A DNA stretch of 38,962 nucleotides from Streptomyces sp. TRM64462 (GTDB lineage Bacteria > Actinomycetota > Actinomycetes > Streptomycetales > Streptomycetaceae): NCBI RefSeq assembly GCF_013362995.1, contig NZ_JABWDV010000368.1:1-38962 (forward strand). The letters run 5' to 3'. The notes beneath the pieces are model-generated. The model was not told the DNA's origin, made no database searches, and was given only the letters and a program-made list of their open reading frames with translations. This document shows, one piece after another, positions 1-10,029 of the stretch (positions are counted from its first letter, which is position 1; each line of letters starts with the position of its first letter). The position numbers were made by a program, and so were the translations under genes.

Positions 1-2316
<2,316 letters not shown>

Positions 2317-2330
2317 CGCGCCAGGGCGCG
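2317..2330. terminator. Hairpin between convergent lacI and importer genes
   Basis: CGCGCC-AG-GGCGCG immediately follows the lacI stop and precedes the permease stop on the other strand. It is a candidate bidirectional terminator without a T tract, as is common in high-GC actinomycetes. The loop is very short. Confidence 0.4.
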
Positions 2331-2348
2331 GGCGGCGGCGCGTGAGCG

Positions 2349-3185
2349 TCAGCCCTTGGTGGCGCCGGCCGTGATACCGCCCACGAGCTGGCGCTCCGCC
2401 ACCGAGTAGAACGCCAGGGCCGGCACCATCGCCAGCACCAGATAGGCGCAGACCCGCGCGGTGTCGGCGGCGTACTGCCCCTGGAACTGCTGGACGCCGA
2501 CGGGCAGCGTCCACCAGCCTGGGTCGCTGAACACCAGCAGGGGCAGGAAGAAGTTGTTCCAGCTGCCGACCACCGCCAGCACCGACACCGTGCCCAGCGC
2601 CGGCCGCGCCATCGGCAGCAGGATCCGCCAGAAGAACCCGAAGGGCCCGCACCCGTCGAGCGTCGCCGCCTCCTCCAGCTCACCGGGGATCGCCCGGAAG
2701 AAACCGCGCAGGATCACGATCGTCATGGGCAGCCCGAACGCCGCCTGCGGCAGGATCACCCCCAGCGGGTTGTCCAGCAGCCCCATCGACCGCAGCAGCA
2801 GGAACAGCGGCAGCACCGCCACCGCGAACGGGAACATCAGCCCCATCGTGAACAGCGTGAACAGCACCTCACGCCCACGGAACGCGAACCGCGCGAAGGA
2901 GAACGCCGCCAGCGCCGACACCGCCACCACGACCACCGTCGAACCGGCCGCGATCAGCGTGCTGTTGGCGACCAGCCGCCAGAAACCCGACGAGCCCAGC
3001 ACCCCGCCGTAGTTCTCCGCCACCCACGGCGACGGAAGCCCCACCGGGTTGCGGGACAGCTGGTCCGTCGACTTGAACCCGGACAGCACCGCGTACAGCA
3101 GCGGCACGGCCATCACCGCACCGACCGCCACCAGCACCACGTGCAGCGACAGCGCCCGCGCCGCCCCGGACCGTCCGCGCCTCAT
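2349..3185 (-). CDS. Sugar ABC importer permease (MalG type)
   Basis: Inner-membrane permease of a CUT1 carbohydrate importer, 278 aa. Six hydrophobic segments can be followed, starting with LSLHVVLVAVGAVMAVPLLY. The cytoplasmic EAA loop that docks the ATPase is present as ELEEAATLDGCGPFGFFWRI. The start is the ATG that overlaps the stop of the upstream permease by four bases (ATGA), implying translational coupling. Last gene of the binding protein-permease-permease operon. No ATPase gene is nearby, so a shared MsiK-type ATPase is the expected partner. Substrate is inferred as short xylo-oligosaccharides from the flanking xylanase and GH3 genes. Confidence 0.93.
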   Translation of the reverse strand: MRRGRSGAARALSLHVVLVAVGAVMAVPLLYAVLSGFKSTDQLSRNPVGLPSPWVAENYGGVLGSSGFWRLVANSTLIAAGSTVVVVAVSALAAFSFARFAFRGREVLFTLFTMGLMFPFAVAVLPLFLLLRSMGLLDNPLGVILPQAAFGLPMTIVILRGFFRAIPGELEEAATLDGCGPFGFFWRILLPMARPALGTVSVLAVVGSWNNFFLPLLVFSDPGWWTLPVGVQQFQGQYAADTARVCAYLVLAMVPALAFYSVAERQLVGGITAGATKG

Positions 3186-4150
3186 CGCCCGCCACCACCC
3201 CTCATCGTCGTCGTGGCCCCCGCCAGGTCCCGGCGCAGCACGAAACGCTGGTAGGCGACGGCGAAGACCAGGCTGATCGCGAACATCACGACACTGATCG
3301 CGGAGGCGTAGCCCACCTGGTAGCGCTTGAAGCCGTACTGGAACATCGTCACGGCCATCGTCTCGGACGCGTGCACGGGGCCGCCCGCCGTCGTCACCCA
3401 CACCAGGTCGAACAGCTGGATGGAGCCGATCACGGACAGGAACACACTGATCCGCAGCGTCGGCCCCAGCAGCGGCAGCGTGATGCGGCGGAACCGCTGC
3501 CACGGCCCCGCCCCGTCGATCAGCGCCGCCTCCGTCAGCTCCGCCGGCACGGACTGCAGCGCCGCCAGGTACAGCATCATGTGGAAGCCGAAGTACTTCC
3601 ACACCATCACCAGGAACAGGGTGGCGAGGACCGTGGACCGGTCGGAGAACCAGCCGCCGCCCAGGCCCTCCAGACCGACCGCGCCGAGCAGCGCGTCCGC
3701 GAGCCCGTCACCCGGCGCGAAGATCATCGAGAACAGCACACCGGTGATCACCTCGGACAGCACGTACGGCGCGAAGAACAGCATCCGGTAGACGGCGCGG
3801 CCGCGCAGCCGCTGGTTCAGGAGCACCGCCATCGCCAGCGCGAACGGCAGCTGCACCGCGAGCGACAGCACCACCAGGACCAGGCACCGCCACAAGTCCC
3901 CTAGGAACACCGGGTCCTGGAACAACCGCACGAAATTGTCGGTGCCGACGTAGTCCGACGGCCGGCCGAAGCCGCCCCACCGGAACACCGACGTGTACAG
4001 CGCGAAAAGTATCGGCAGCAGCACCAGAAGCCCGAACAGGACCAGGGCGGGCAGCTGGAACGAGACGGCGGTCAGCCAGCGCACCGCCGACCGCCGCCGC
4101 CGGCCCGCGCGCCGCGTCCGCGCGTCGACGGGTGTCGGTATCGAGGTCAT
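3182..4150 (-). CDS. Sugar ABC importer permease (MalF type)
   Basis: First permease of the importer, 322 aa. An Arg-rich cytoplasmic N-terminus ([17 protein letters not shown]) precedes the first membrane helix, and six hydrophobic segments are recognisable. The EAA loop reads ELTEAALIDGAGPWQRFRRI. It begins six bases after the binding-protein stop and overlaps the next permease by four bases, so the three genes form one operon. It should pair with the MalG-type partner to form the channel. CUT1 family assignment is firm; the exact sugar is inferred. Confidence 0.93.
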   Translation of the reverse strand: MTSIPTPVDARTRRAGRRRRSAVRWLTAVSFQLPALVLFGLLVLLPILFALYTSVFRWGGFGRPSDYVGTDNFVRLFQDPVFLGDLWRCLVLVVLSLAVQLPFALAMAVLLNQRLRGRAVYRMLFFAPYVLSEVITGVLFSMIFAPGDGLADALLGAVGLEGLGGGWFSDRSTVLATLFLVMVWKYFGFHMMLYLAALQSVPAELTEAALIDGAGPWQRFRRITLPLLGPTLRISVFLSVIGSIQLFDLVWVTTAGGPVHASETMAVTMFQYGFKRYQVGYASAISVVMFAISLVFAVAYQRFVLRRDLAGATTTMRGGGGR

Positions 4151-4156
4151 CGCGGC

Positions 4157-5458
4157 CTACTGCTCTCTCGCGACCCGCGTGACCGCCTCCGTGACCTGCT
4201 CGGGCGTGGCCTCGCCCGCGATCAGCTCGGCCACACTGTCGTTGACCTGCTGCCCGACGGCCGGCGCGTACGCCTGGTCCAGGTACAGCTGGAAACCCGT
4301 CGCGCCGGACAGCGCCTGCGACACGGCCTTCAGGTTCGCGTCCTTGAGCGCGTCCGCCGCCTCCTTCACGACCGGCACCACGCCCGTCTCGGCTACGAGC
4401 CTGCGGTGCGAGTCCGCCGAAGTGAAGAACTCCAGGAAGTCCAGGGCCGCTTGCGGCGCACCCGCCCGGACGGCGTGCCCGCCGCCCCCGCCGAACACCT
4501 CCGTACGGGCGCCCCGCCCGCCCTCAACCTCGGGGAACGGGAAGAACCCCAGGTCACCGCCCAGCCCCTGGCCCGCGTCGTTCTGCACGGACGGCGCCCA
4601 CTGGCCCATCAGCTCCATGGCCGCCTTGCCGTTGCCGACGGTCGCCGCCTGCCCGCCGGGCGTCGAGTAGCCCGCGCCCAGGAAGCCCCGCTGGAACGGC
4701 TCCAGGGCGACCAGTTCCTTGAGCCGCCGCCCCGCGTCCACGAACGCCGCGTCCCCGAAGTCCTTCTTGTCCGACGCCTCCTGGAGCGCGGACGCGCCCG
4801 CCGTACGCATCGCCAGGTACGCCCAGTAGTACATGCCCGGCCACTTCTCCTTGCCGGCCAGCGCCAGCGGCGTGACCCCGGACGTCTTCAGCCGCCGCAC
4901 CGCGTCGAGGAACCCGGACCAGGTCGCGGGCGGCGCGCCGATGCCCGCCTTCGCGAAGAGCGCCTTGTTGTACCAGAACCCCACCATGCCGATGTCGAAC
5001 GGGATCCCGTACGCCTTGCCCTGCACGGCGTACGGCTCCGTCGACACCGGCAGCAGCGAGCCCGTCCAGGCGGCGGTACGGTCCGTCAGGTCTCCGACGA
5101 GCCCCGCGTCGACCTGCTGGCGCAGCACCCCGCCGCCCCACGTGTGGAACACGTCCGGGAGCTTTCCGGACGCGGTGAGCGCCGTCAGCTTCGCCTTGTA
5201 CGCCTCGTTCTCCAGGGTCACGACCTTGAGGCGGACGGACGGGTTCTTCGCCTCGAACGCCCTGGCCAGATCGGCCCACACACCCTTGGCGGGCTGCGTC
5301 GTCGTGATGTTCCACCACTCCACGACCGTCCGGCCCTCGGCGTCGGTGGTGCCGGATCCGGACCCGCTGCCGCCGCAGGCGCCCAGCGTGGTCATACCGA
5401 GACCGGCACCGGCCGACGCGGCCAGGAAGCGGCGGCGGGACAGAGCAGGGTCGCCCAT
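4157..5458 (-). CDS. Sugar-binding lipoprotein of the ABC importer
   Basis: Extracellular solute-binding protein (SBP family 1), 433 aa. The N-terminus has a twin-arginine motif (SRRRFLAASAG) followed by a hydrophobic stretch and a lipobox-like TLGAC with Cys at about residue 28, then a Gly/Ser-rich spacer, so it is probably Tat-exported and lipid-anchored. The mature part shows typical features such as VVEWWNITT and GMVGFWYNKALFAKAGI. GGAG lies 7 nt upstream of the ATG. It heads the importer operon and is divergent from the GH3 gene, with an operator-like dyad 24 bp upstream of its start. Ligand inferred as xylobiose or xylo-oligosaccharide; this is comparable with BxlE systems but not proven. 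Confidence 0.93.
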   Translation of the reverse strand: MGDPALSRRRFLAASAGAGLGMTTLGACGGSGSGSGTTDAEGRTVVEWWNITTTQPAKGVWADLARAFEAKNPSVRLKVVTLENEAYKAKLTALTASGKLPDVFHTWGGGVLRQQVDAGLVGDLTDRTAAWTGSLLPVSTEPYAVQGKAYGIPFDIGMVGFWYNKALFAKAGIGAPPATWSGFLDAVRRLKTSGVTPLALAGKEKWPGMYYWAYLAMRTAGASALQEASDKKDFGDAAFVDAGRRLKELVALEPFQRGFLGAGYSTPGGQAATVGNGKAAMELMGQWAPSVQNDAGQGLGGDLGFFPFPEVEGGRGARTEVFGGGGGHAVRAGAPQAALDFLEFFTSADSHRRLVAETGVVPVVKEAADALKDANLKAVSQALSGATGFQLYLDQAYAPAVGQQVNDSVAELIAGEATPEQVTEAVTRVAREQ

Positions 5459-5482
5459 CAGGAGCTCCTCGCACTGGAAGTT

Positions 5483-5500
5483 TTCTGAAACTCTCCGGAA
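5483..5500. promoter_or_regulatory. Operator-like dyad, importer side
   Basis: TTCTGAA-ACTC-TCCGGAA, an imperfect 18-bp dyad with half-site TTCYGRA and a 4-bp spacer. It lies a few bases downstream of the expected transcription start of the importer operon. Identical half-sites and spacing recur at 5646. The best candidate binder is the LacI-type protein at 1243-2316. Confidence 0.65.
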
Positions 5501-5515
5501 ACGCGCTGCTGCCGC

Positions 5516-5545
5516 ACCCTAGGGACGCCCCGCACGGCCTGGCAA
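5516..5545 (-). promoter_or_regulatory. Promoter of the importer operon
   Basis: On the minus strand TTGCCA (5540-5545) and TAGGGT (5516-5521) are separated by 18 bp, matching the vegetative sigma pattern of actinomycetes. A start near 5508 would place the 5483-5500 dyad right after the start point. Confidence 0.5.
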
Positions 5546-5595
5546 CCCCTCGCACACCACCACTTCACCGCCAACTCGCTGTGCCACAGGCCGCA

Positions 5596-5624
5596 TTGAC
5601 ACCTGCTCTGGAGGGCCGTAGCTT
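5596..5624 (+). promoter_or_regulatory. Promoter of the GH3 gene
   Basis: TTGACA (5596-5601), a 17-bp spacer and TAGCTT (5619-5624) form a good vegetative-type promoter. A start near 5631 would put the 5646-5663 dyad in the early transcribed region. Confidence 0.6.
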
Positions 5625-5645
5625 CCGTCCGGCCGACCGAGAATT

Positions 5646-5663
5646 TTCTGAACTCTTCCGGAA
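5646..5663. promoter_or_regulatory. Operator-like dyad, GH3 side
   Basis: TTCTGAA-CTCT-TCCGGAA, with the same half-sites and spacing as 5483-5500. It ends 21 bp before the GH3 start codon and lies downstream of its promoter, a position suited to repression. Confidence 0.65.
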
Positions 5664-5684
5664 CGACACGGAGCAAGGAGTTCC

Positions 5685-8015
5685 ATGGCTCACCCCTGGC
5701 AGGACACGACGCTGCCCGCCCGAGACCGCGCGGCCGCACTGCTGGCCCGCATGACCCTCGACGAGAAGATCGCCCAGCTCCACAGCGTCTGGCCCGGCTC
5801 CACGGCGGACGGCGGAGACGACGTCGCCCCGCTCCAGCACGAGCTGTCCGACGACATCGACCTCGACGCGCTCCTCCCGTACGGCCTCGGGCAGCTCACC
5901 CGCCCGTTCGGCACCGCCCCCGTCGAACCCGCCGAGGGCGCGGCCCACCTCGCCGCCCTCCAGAAACGCGTCGCCGCCGCCAACCGCTTCGGCGTGCCCG
6001 CCGTCGCCCACGAGGAGTGCCTCACCGGCTTCACCGCCTGGCGGGCCACCGTCTTCCCCACGCCCCTCGCCTGGGGCGCCACCTTCGACCCCGCTCTCGT
6101 CCACGACATGGCCGCCGGAATCGGCGCGAGCCTCGCCGCGGCCGGCGTCCACCAGGGACTCGCGCCCGTCCTCGACGTCACCCGCGACCCCCGCTGGGGC
6201 CGCACCGAGGAGACCATCGGGGAGGACCCGTACCTCGTCGCCACCCTCGGCACCGCCTACGTCCAGGGCCTCCAGTCCGCCGGCGTCGTCGCCACGCTCA
6301 AGCACTTCGCCGGCTACGCCGCCTCACGCGGCGCCCGCAACCACGCCCCCGCGTCCCTCGGCCCCCGCGAACTCGCCGACACCGTGCTGCCGCCCTTCGA
6401 AATGGCCGTACGCGACGGCGGAGCCCGCTCCGTCATGGCCGCCTACCACGACATCGACGGCCTGCCCGCCCACGCCCACCACCCGCTGCTCACCACTCTC
6501 CTCCGCGACACCTGGGGCTTCGACGGCACGGTCGTCGCGGACTACTTCGGCGTGTCGTTCCTCGAACTCGCCCACCGCGTCACCACGTCCCCCGCCGAGT
6601 CCGCCGCCCTCGCCCTCGCCGCCGGCGTGGACGTCGAACTGCCCGCCGTACGCTGCTACGGCACGCCCCTGCGCGACGCGGTCCGCGCCGGAACCGTCCC
6701 CGAGGAGCACATCGACCGGGCCGCCCTGCGCGTCCTCACCCAGAAGTGTGAACTCGGGCTCCTCGACGCCGACTGGGCACCCCCCGCGCCCCCGCCCGCC
6801 CTCGACCTGGACCCGCCGGAGCTCCGCGCCCTGGCGCGCCGCGCCGCCGAGGAGTCCGTCGTCGTCCTGGCCGACGGCGCGGGCGTGCTCCCGCTCCGCC
6901 TTCCCGCAGGCGGACGGATCGCCGTGGTCGGTCCTCTCGCGGACGACCCGGCCGGCATGCTCGGCTGCTACAGCTTCCCGCGCCACGTCGGCGTCGAGCA
7001 CCCGGAGCTGCCGCTCGGCGTCACCGTCCCGACGCTCCTCGCGTCCCTGCGGGCCGAGCTCCCGGGCACCGAGTTCGTCACGGACCCCGCCGACGCCGAC
7101 CTGTGCGTCGCCGTCGTCGGCGACCGCTCGGGGCTCTTCGGGCGCGGCACGTCCGGCGAGGGCTGCGACGCCCCCGACCTGCGCCTCCCGGACGGCCAGG
7201 GCGACCTCCTCGACACCCTCGTCGAGGGACCCGCGCCCGTCGTGCTCGTCCTCCTCACCGGCCGCCCCTACGCGCTGGGCCGCTGGGCCGACCGGCTCGC
7301 GGCGGTCGTCCAGGCGTTCTTCCCCGGCCAGGAGGGAGGCCCCGCCGTCGCCGGTGTCCTCACCGGCCGCGTCGAACCGTCCGGCCGCCTCCCGGTGAGC
7401 GTGCCCCGCGACCCGGGCGGCCAGCCCTGGACGTACCTGGCACCGCCGCTCGGCCACCGCAGCGGGGCCAGCTCACTGGACCCGACGCCCCTGTACCCGT
7501 TCGGCCACGGACTGTCGTACACGACGTTCACCTGGGAACCCGCCCCTGCCTCGGCCGCCCCCGCCTCGGCCGCCCCCGCCCCGGCCGATCCCGTCCCGGC
7601 CGGCGGCACACCAGCCGTGCTCCGCACGGACGGCGAGACGGCCGTCGCCGTCACGGTCCGCAACACCGGCACCCGCCCCGGCACCGAGGTCGTGCAGCTC
7701 TACCTGGACGCCCCGGCCGGCCCGTACACCCGCCCGGTCGCCCGGCTCGTCGGCTACGCGCGCGTGCCGCTCGCCCCGGGCGCGGCCGCCGACGTCCGGT
7801 TCACCGTCCCGGCCGACGTCACCGCCCACGTACGCCCCGACGGGACGCGCCGCGTCGAGCCGGGCCCGGCCGAACTGCGGTTCGGCGCGTCCAGCACCGA
7901 CATCCGCCACACCGTGCCGCTCACCCTCACCGGCCCGCCCCGCACGGTCGGCCACGACCGCCGGATGCGCTGCGAGGCCACCGTGACGGCCCGTACGCCG
8001 CCCGCCGCCCCGTGA
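5685..8015 (+). CDS. GH3 beta-xylosidase (BxlA-like)
   Basis: Cytosolic exo-glycosidase of 776 aa, no signal peptide, expected to cleave imported oligosaccharides. GH3 N-terminal domain: RDPRWGRTEETIGEDPYLV, KHFAGY (about 206-211) and the catalytic nucleophile Asp286 in GTVVADYFGV. A C-terminal alpha/beta domain (about 400-600) and a fibronectin-III-like domain (about 650-760) follow, joined by an Ala/Pro-rich stretch (AASAAPAPADPVPAGG). The ADYFGV nucleophile region and the N-terminal PLAWGATFDPALV resemble actinomycete BxlA beta-xylosidases more than SDW-type beta-glucosidases. AAGGAG lies 4 nt before the ATG. Divergent from the importer and under a matching operator. A broader beta-glucosidase activity cannot be excluded. 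Confidence 0.92.
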   Translation: MAHPWQDTTLPARDRAAALLARMTLDEKIAQLHSVWPGSTADGGDDVAPLQHELSDDIDLDALLPYGLGQLTRPFGTAPVEPAEGAAHLAALQKRVAAANRFGVPAVAHEECLTGFTAWRATVFPTPLAWGATFDPALVHDMAAGIGASLAAAGVHQGLAPVLDVTRDPRWGRTEETIGEDPYLVATLGTAYVQGLQSAGVVATLKHFAGYAASRGARNHAPASLGPRELADTVLPPFEMAVRDGGARSVMAAYHDIDGLPAHAHHPLLTTLLRDTWGFDGTVVADYFGVSFLELAHRVTTSPAESAALALAAGVDVELPAVRCYGTPLRDAVRAGTVPEEHIDRAALRVLTQKCELGLLDADWAPPAPPPALDLDPPELRALARRAAEESVVVLADGAGVLPLRLPAGGRIAVVGPLADDPAGMLGCYSFPRHVGVEHPELPLGVTVPTLLASLRAELPGTEFVTDPADADLCVAVVGDRSGLFGRGTSGEGCDAPDLRLPDGQGDLLDTLVEGPAPVVLVLLTGRPYALGRWADRLAAVVQAFFPGQEGGPAVAGVLTGRVEPSGRLPVSVPRDPGGQPWTYLAPPLGHRSGASSLDPTPLYPFGHGLSYTTFTWEPAPASAAPASAAPAPADPVPAGGTPAVLRTDGETAVAVTVRNTGTRPGTEVVQLYLDAPAGPYTRPVARLVGYARVPLAPGAAADVRFTVPADVTAHVRPDGTRRVEPGPAELRFGASSTDIRHTVPLTLTGPPRTVGHDRRMRCEATVTARTPPAAP

Positions 8016-8020
8016 CGCGG

Positions 8021-8440
8021 TCAGAGGCGGGAGCCCACCCCGGGGACCGTCCACGCCGGGGCGGTACCGGTGAGCTGGCAGACCATCAGGTACAGCGGGA
8101 TCGGCGGCGTGTACGGCGAGGTGCAGCCCGGCCGGTGGATCAGCCGCGGCCGCCGGTCGGGGACGTACCCGCCGGGCGCGTAGCAGGCGGGCAGCGGCCA
8201 GCGCAGATCCGCGTCCGAGCCGGCCGGGACCAGCCACCACCACCAGTCGGGGTCCGCGTACACGCAGCCGTTGCCGGGCAGCCTGGCCAGCAGCCGTGAG
8301 CCGTGCCGCGCCGGCACGCCCACCGCGTCGCAGCCCAGCGTGGCGGCCAGATGCGGCGGCGGGGCAAGCTGGACCTCGCCCAGTGCCCCGTCCCGTGGGG
8401 TCCGCGTCGCCGACAGCAGCGTGACCATCGACCTCAGCAT
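8021..8440 (-). CDS. Conserved small protein of the AbaA-type cassette, unknown function
   Basis: 139 aa protein that I do not recognise as a named family. It has four Trp in a row in DPDWWWWLVPAGSD, several Cys (CDAV, GNGCVY, PACYAPGG, RPGCTSP, MVCQL) and Pro-rich segments, and no clear membrane helix. The start at 8440 overlaps the end of the ATPase gene (ATGCTGA), so it is probably translated with it; an internal ATG at 8428 is possible. Small proteins of this kind are often seen beside anti-sigma-like ATPases in Streptomyces (from memory, not searched). It is convergent with the GH3 gene, five bases apart. Function unknown. Confidence 0.75.
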   Translation of the reverse strand: MLRSMVTLLSATRTPRDGALGEVQLAPPPHLAATLGCDAVGVPARHGSRLLARLPGNGCVYADPDWWWWLVPAGSDADLRWPLPACYAPGGYVPDRRPRLIHRPGCTSPYTPPIPLYLMVCQLTGTAPAWTVPGVGSRL

Positions 8441-8943
8441 GGTTCCGCCACGTCGTGGACCAGCTCCGCCCACACGACACGCCCGGCGCCGTACCGCGCG
8501 TCATGGGCGCCCCACGCGCTGCACAGGCTGTCGACGATCAGCAGTCCCCGGCCGCACTCCGCGGCGTCGTCCGGGCGTCGCGACACCCGCGCCGGCCGGC
8601 CCTCGTCGTGCACGGCGATCCGCAGCAGTTCGCCGCGGTCGCGGAGTTCGCAGACCACATAGCCGCTGGCGGTGTGCACGACGGCGTTCGTGAACAGCTC
8701 CGACACGACCAGTTCCGCCGCGTCCCTGGCCTCGCTCGCGATGCCCCACAGCAGCAGCCGTGCCGTGACCAGATGCCGCGCCCGGGCCACCGTCTCGGGC
8801 CGCGCCGGCAGCTCGAACGCGAACCGCCGAAGATCATGCGCCGGGTGCTGTCGTGGCTGCTGCTGTCGTGGCTGCCGCCGAGAGATCGCGGCGTCCGGTC
8901 GCGGCGCTATGAGCTGGGGTGTGAGCGCATTACCAGGTGCCAC
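8434..8943 (-). CDS. Anti-sigma-factor-like ATP-binding protein (HATPase, RsbW type)
   Basis: Single-domain GHKL ATPase, 169 aa from the GTG at 8943. The N box is ELVVSELFTNAVVHT, the G1 box VHDEGRPA, and the G2 box GRGLLIVDSL. Such proteins bind sigma or anti-anti-sigma partners or act beside WhiJ/AbaA-type regulators. The first ~30 residues are low-complexity Arg/Gln/Pro (RQPRQQQPRQHP). The GTG is chosen because GAGGA sits 7 nt upstream; a longer version from the ATG at 8985 has GGGAAG directly against the start codon and looks worse. Divergent from the XRE regulator gene and overlapping the downstream small gene. Its partner is not visible. Confidence 0.88.
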   Translation of the reverse strand: MAPGNALTPQLIAPRPDAAISRRQPRQQQPRQHPAHDLRRFAFELPARPETVARARHLVTARLLLWGIASEARDAAELVVSELFTNAVVHTASGYVVCELRDRGELLRIAVHDEGRPARVSRRPDDAAECGRGLLIVDSLCSAWGAHDARYGAGRVVWAELVHDVAEPC

Positions 8944-9014
8944 GACCGATTCCTCACATGGGGGCGCGGCCTCACCACGCCGCATCTTCCCGGGGCGCAG
9001 CGCGCAGCAGCCGC

Positions 9015-9040
9015 GTGAACAGGTTCACGAACTGGTTCAC
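9015..9040. promoter_or_regulatory. GTGAAC/GTTCAC repeats upstream of the ATPase gene
   Basis: GTGAAC-AG-GTTCAC (9015-9028) is a perfect 6-bp dyad, overlapped by GTTC-AC-GAAC (9023-9032). GTTCAC occurs a second time at 9035-9040, 12 bp after the first. Location suggests a binding site in the ATPase promoter; the binder is unknown. Confidence 0.4.
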
Positions 9041-9065
9041 CGGAATACTTTCCTCCCGTCGCGGA

Positions 9066-9078
9066 CACTTGGCAAGTG
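9066..9078. promoter_or_regulatory. Short dyad CACTT-GGC-AAGTG
   Basis: Perfect 5-bp arms around GGC, ending one base before the longer dyad at 9080-9100. Probably part of the same divergent control region. Confidence 0.45.
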
Positions 9079-9079
9079 G

Positions 9080-9100
9080 CACTCTGAAAATTTCAGAGTG
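9080..9100. promoter_or_regulatory. 10-bp-arm dyad in the XRE/ATPase divergent promoter
   Basis: Perfect inverted repeat with arms CACTCTGAAA and TTTCAGAGTG around one central base. It lies 63-83 bp upstream of the XRE regulator start. A site of this length between the XRE regulator and its cassette partner is a natural autoregulatory operator, but binding is inferred. Confidence 0.65.
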
Positions 9101-9162
9101 CTGTGTTCTCTCTGGCCGTCCCATGGCACACTCGACCAAAACAGCGCGTGGGGAGGTCTGAA

Positions 9163-10029
9163 GTGAGCGAGCCGCGGTCCGCCCCCACCGTCGGGCAGGT
9201 CGTCCTCGGCAGACGTCTGCAGGATCTGCGGGAAGGGGCGGGTCTCAAGCGGGAGGAGGCCGCGAAGGTCCTCCGCGTGGCCCCGGCCACGATCCGCAGG
9301 ATGGAGACCGCGGAGGTCGCGCTGAAGATCCCGTACGTCCAGCTGCTCCTGCAGGCGTACGGAGTCGACGGCGACGAGGCCGACGGCTTCGTCCAGCTCG
9401 CCGAGGACGCCAACAAGCCCGGCTGGTGGCAGCGCTTCCACGACGTCCTGCCCGGCTGGTTCAGCATGTACGTCAGCCTGGAGGGCGCGGCCGCGCTCAT
9501 CCGCGCCTACGAACCGCACTTCGTGCCCGGACTGCTCCAGACGAAGGACTACGCGGCGGCCGTCCTGCGTGCCGGAGCCGTCGGCCAGGTCAAGCAGGAC
9601 GACATCGAGCGCCATGTCGCCCTGCGCATGGAGCGCCAGGCGCTGCTCACCCGGCCCGACCCGCCCAAGTTCTGGGTGATCATGGACGAGACGGTGCTGC
9701 ACCGCCGCCCCCCGGGCAGCGGCCCCGCCCTCATGCGGGCGCAGGTCGACCGGCTGCTCGAAGCCGCCGAACTGCCCCATGTCACCCTGCAGATCGCGGA
9801 GTTCGCGACGGGGCACCACCCCGGCACGTACGGCCCCTTCGTGCTCTTCCGGTTCGCCATGCCCGAGCTTCCGGACATGGTCTACAGCGAGTACCTGACC
9901 GGCGCGGTCTACCTCGACGCGCGCACCGAGGTGGCCTCCCACCTCGAGGTCATGGACCGCATGGCGGCGCAGGCCGCCACCGCACACCGTACGAAGGACA
10001 TCCTCCGGGCTTTCCGCAAGGAGCTGTGA
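9163..10029 (+). CDS. XRE-family regulator with DUF5753 (WhiJ type)
   Basis: DNA-binding regulator of 288 aa. Residues ~10-70 form the XRE helix-turn-helix (VLGRRLQDLREGAGLKREEA, then VAPATIRRMETAEV). From about residue 95 the DUF5753 region follows (IRAYEPHFVPGLLQTKDYA; LRMERQALLTRPDPPKFWVI). This arrangement is the WhiJ type found in many paralogues in Streptomyces, usually paired with a DUF397 protein. The GTG start is chosen for GGGAGG (9151-9156) 6 nt upstream; longer in-frame starts lack a ribosome-binding site and run into the promoter. The next gene begins right at its stop codon. It probably binds the dyad at 9080-9100; the developmental role is only inferred from the family. Confidence 0.93.
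   Translation: MSEPRSAPTVGQVVLGRRLQDLREGAGLKREEAAKVLRVAPATIRRMETAEVALKIPYVQLLLQAYGVDGDEADGFVQLAEDANKPGWWQRFHDVLPGWFSMYVSLEGAAALIRAYEPHFVPGLLQTKDYAAAVLRAGAVGQVKQDDIERHVALRMERQALLTRPDPPKFWVIMDETVLHRRPPGSGPALMRAQVDRLLEAAELPHVTLQIAEFATGHHPGTYGPFVLFRFAMPELPDMVYSEYLTGAVYLDARTEVASHLEVMDRMAAQAATAHRTKDILRAFRKEL

Noticed and set aside
8985..8985. ATG at 8985 as start of the ATPase gene
   Set aside because: The purine stretch abuts the start codon, while GTG 8943 has GAGGA at 7 nt. It is kept only as an alternative.
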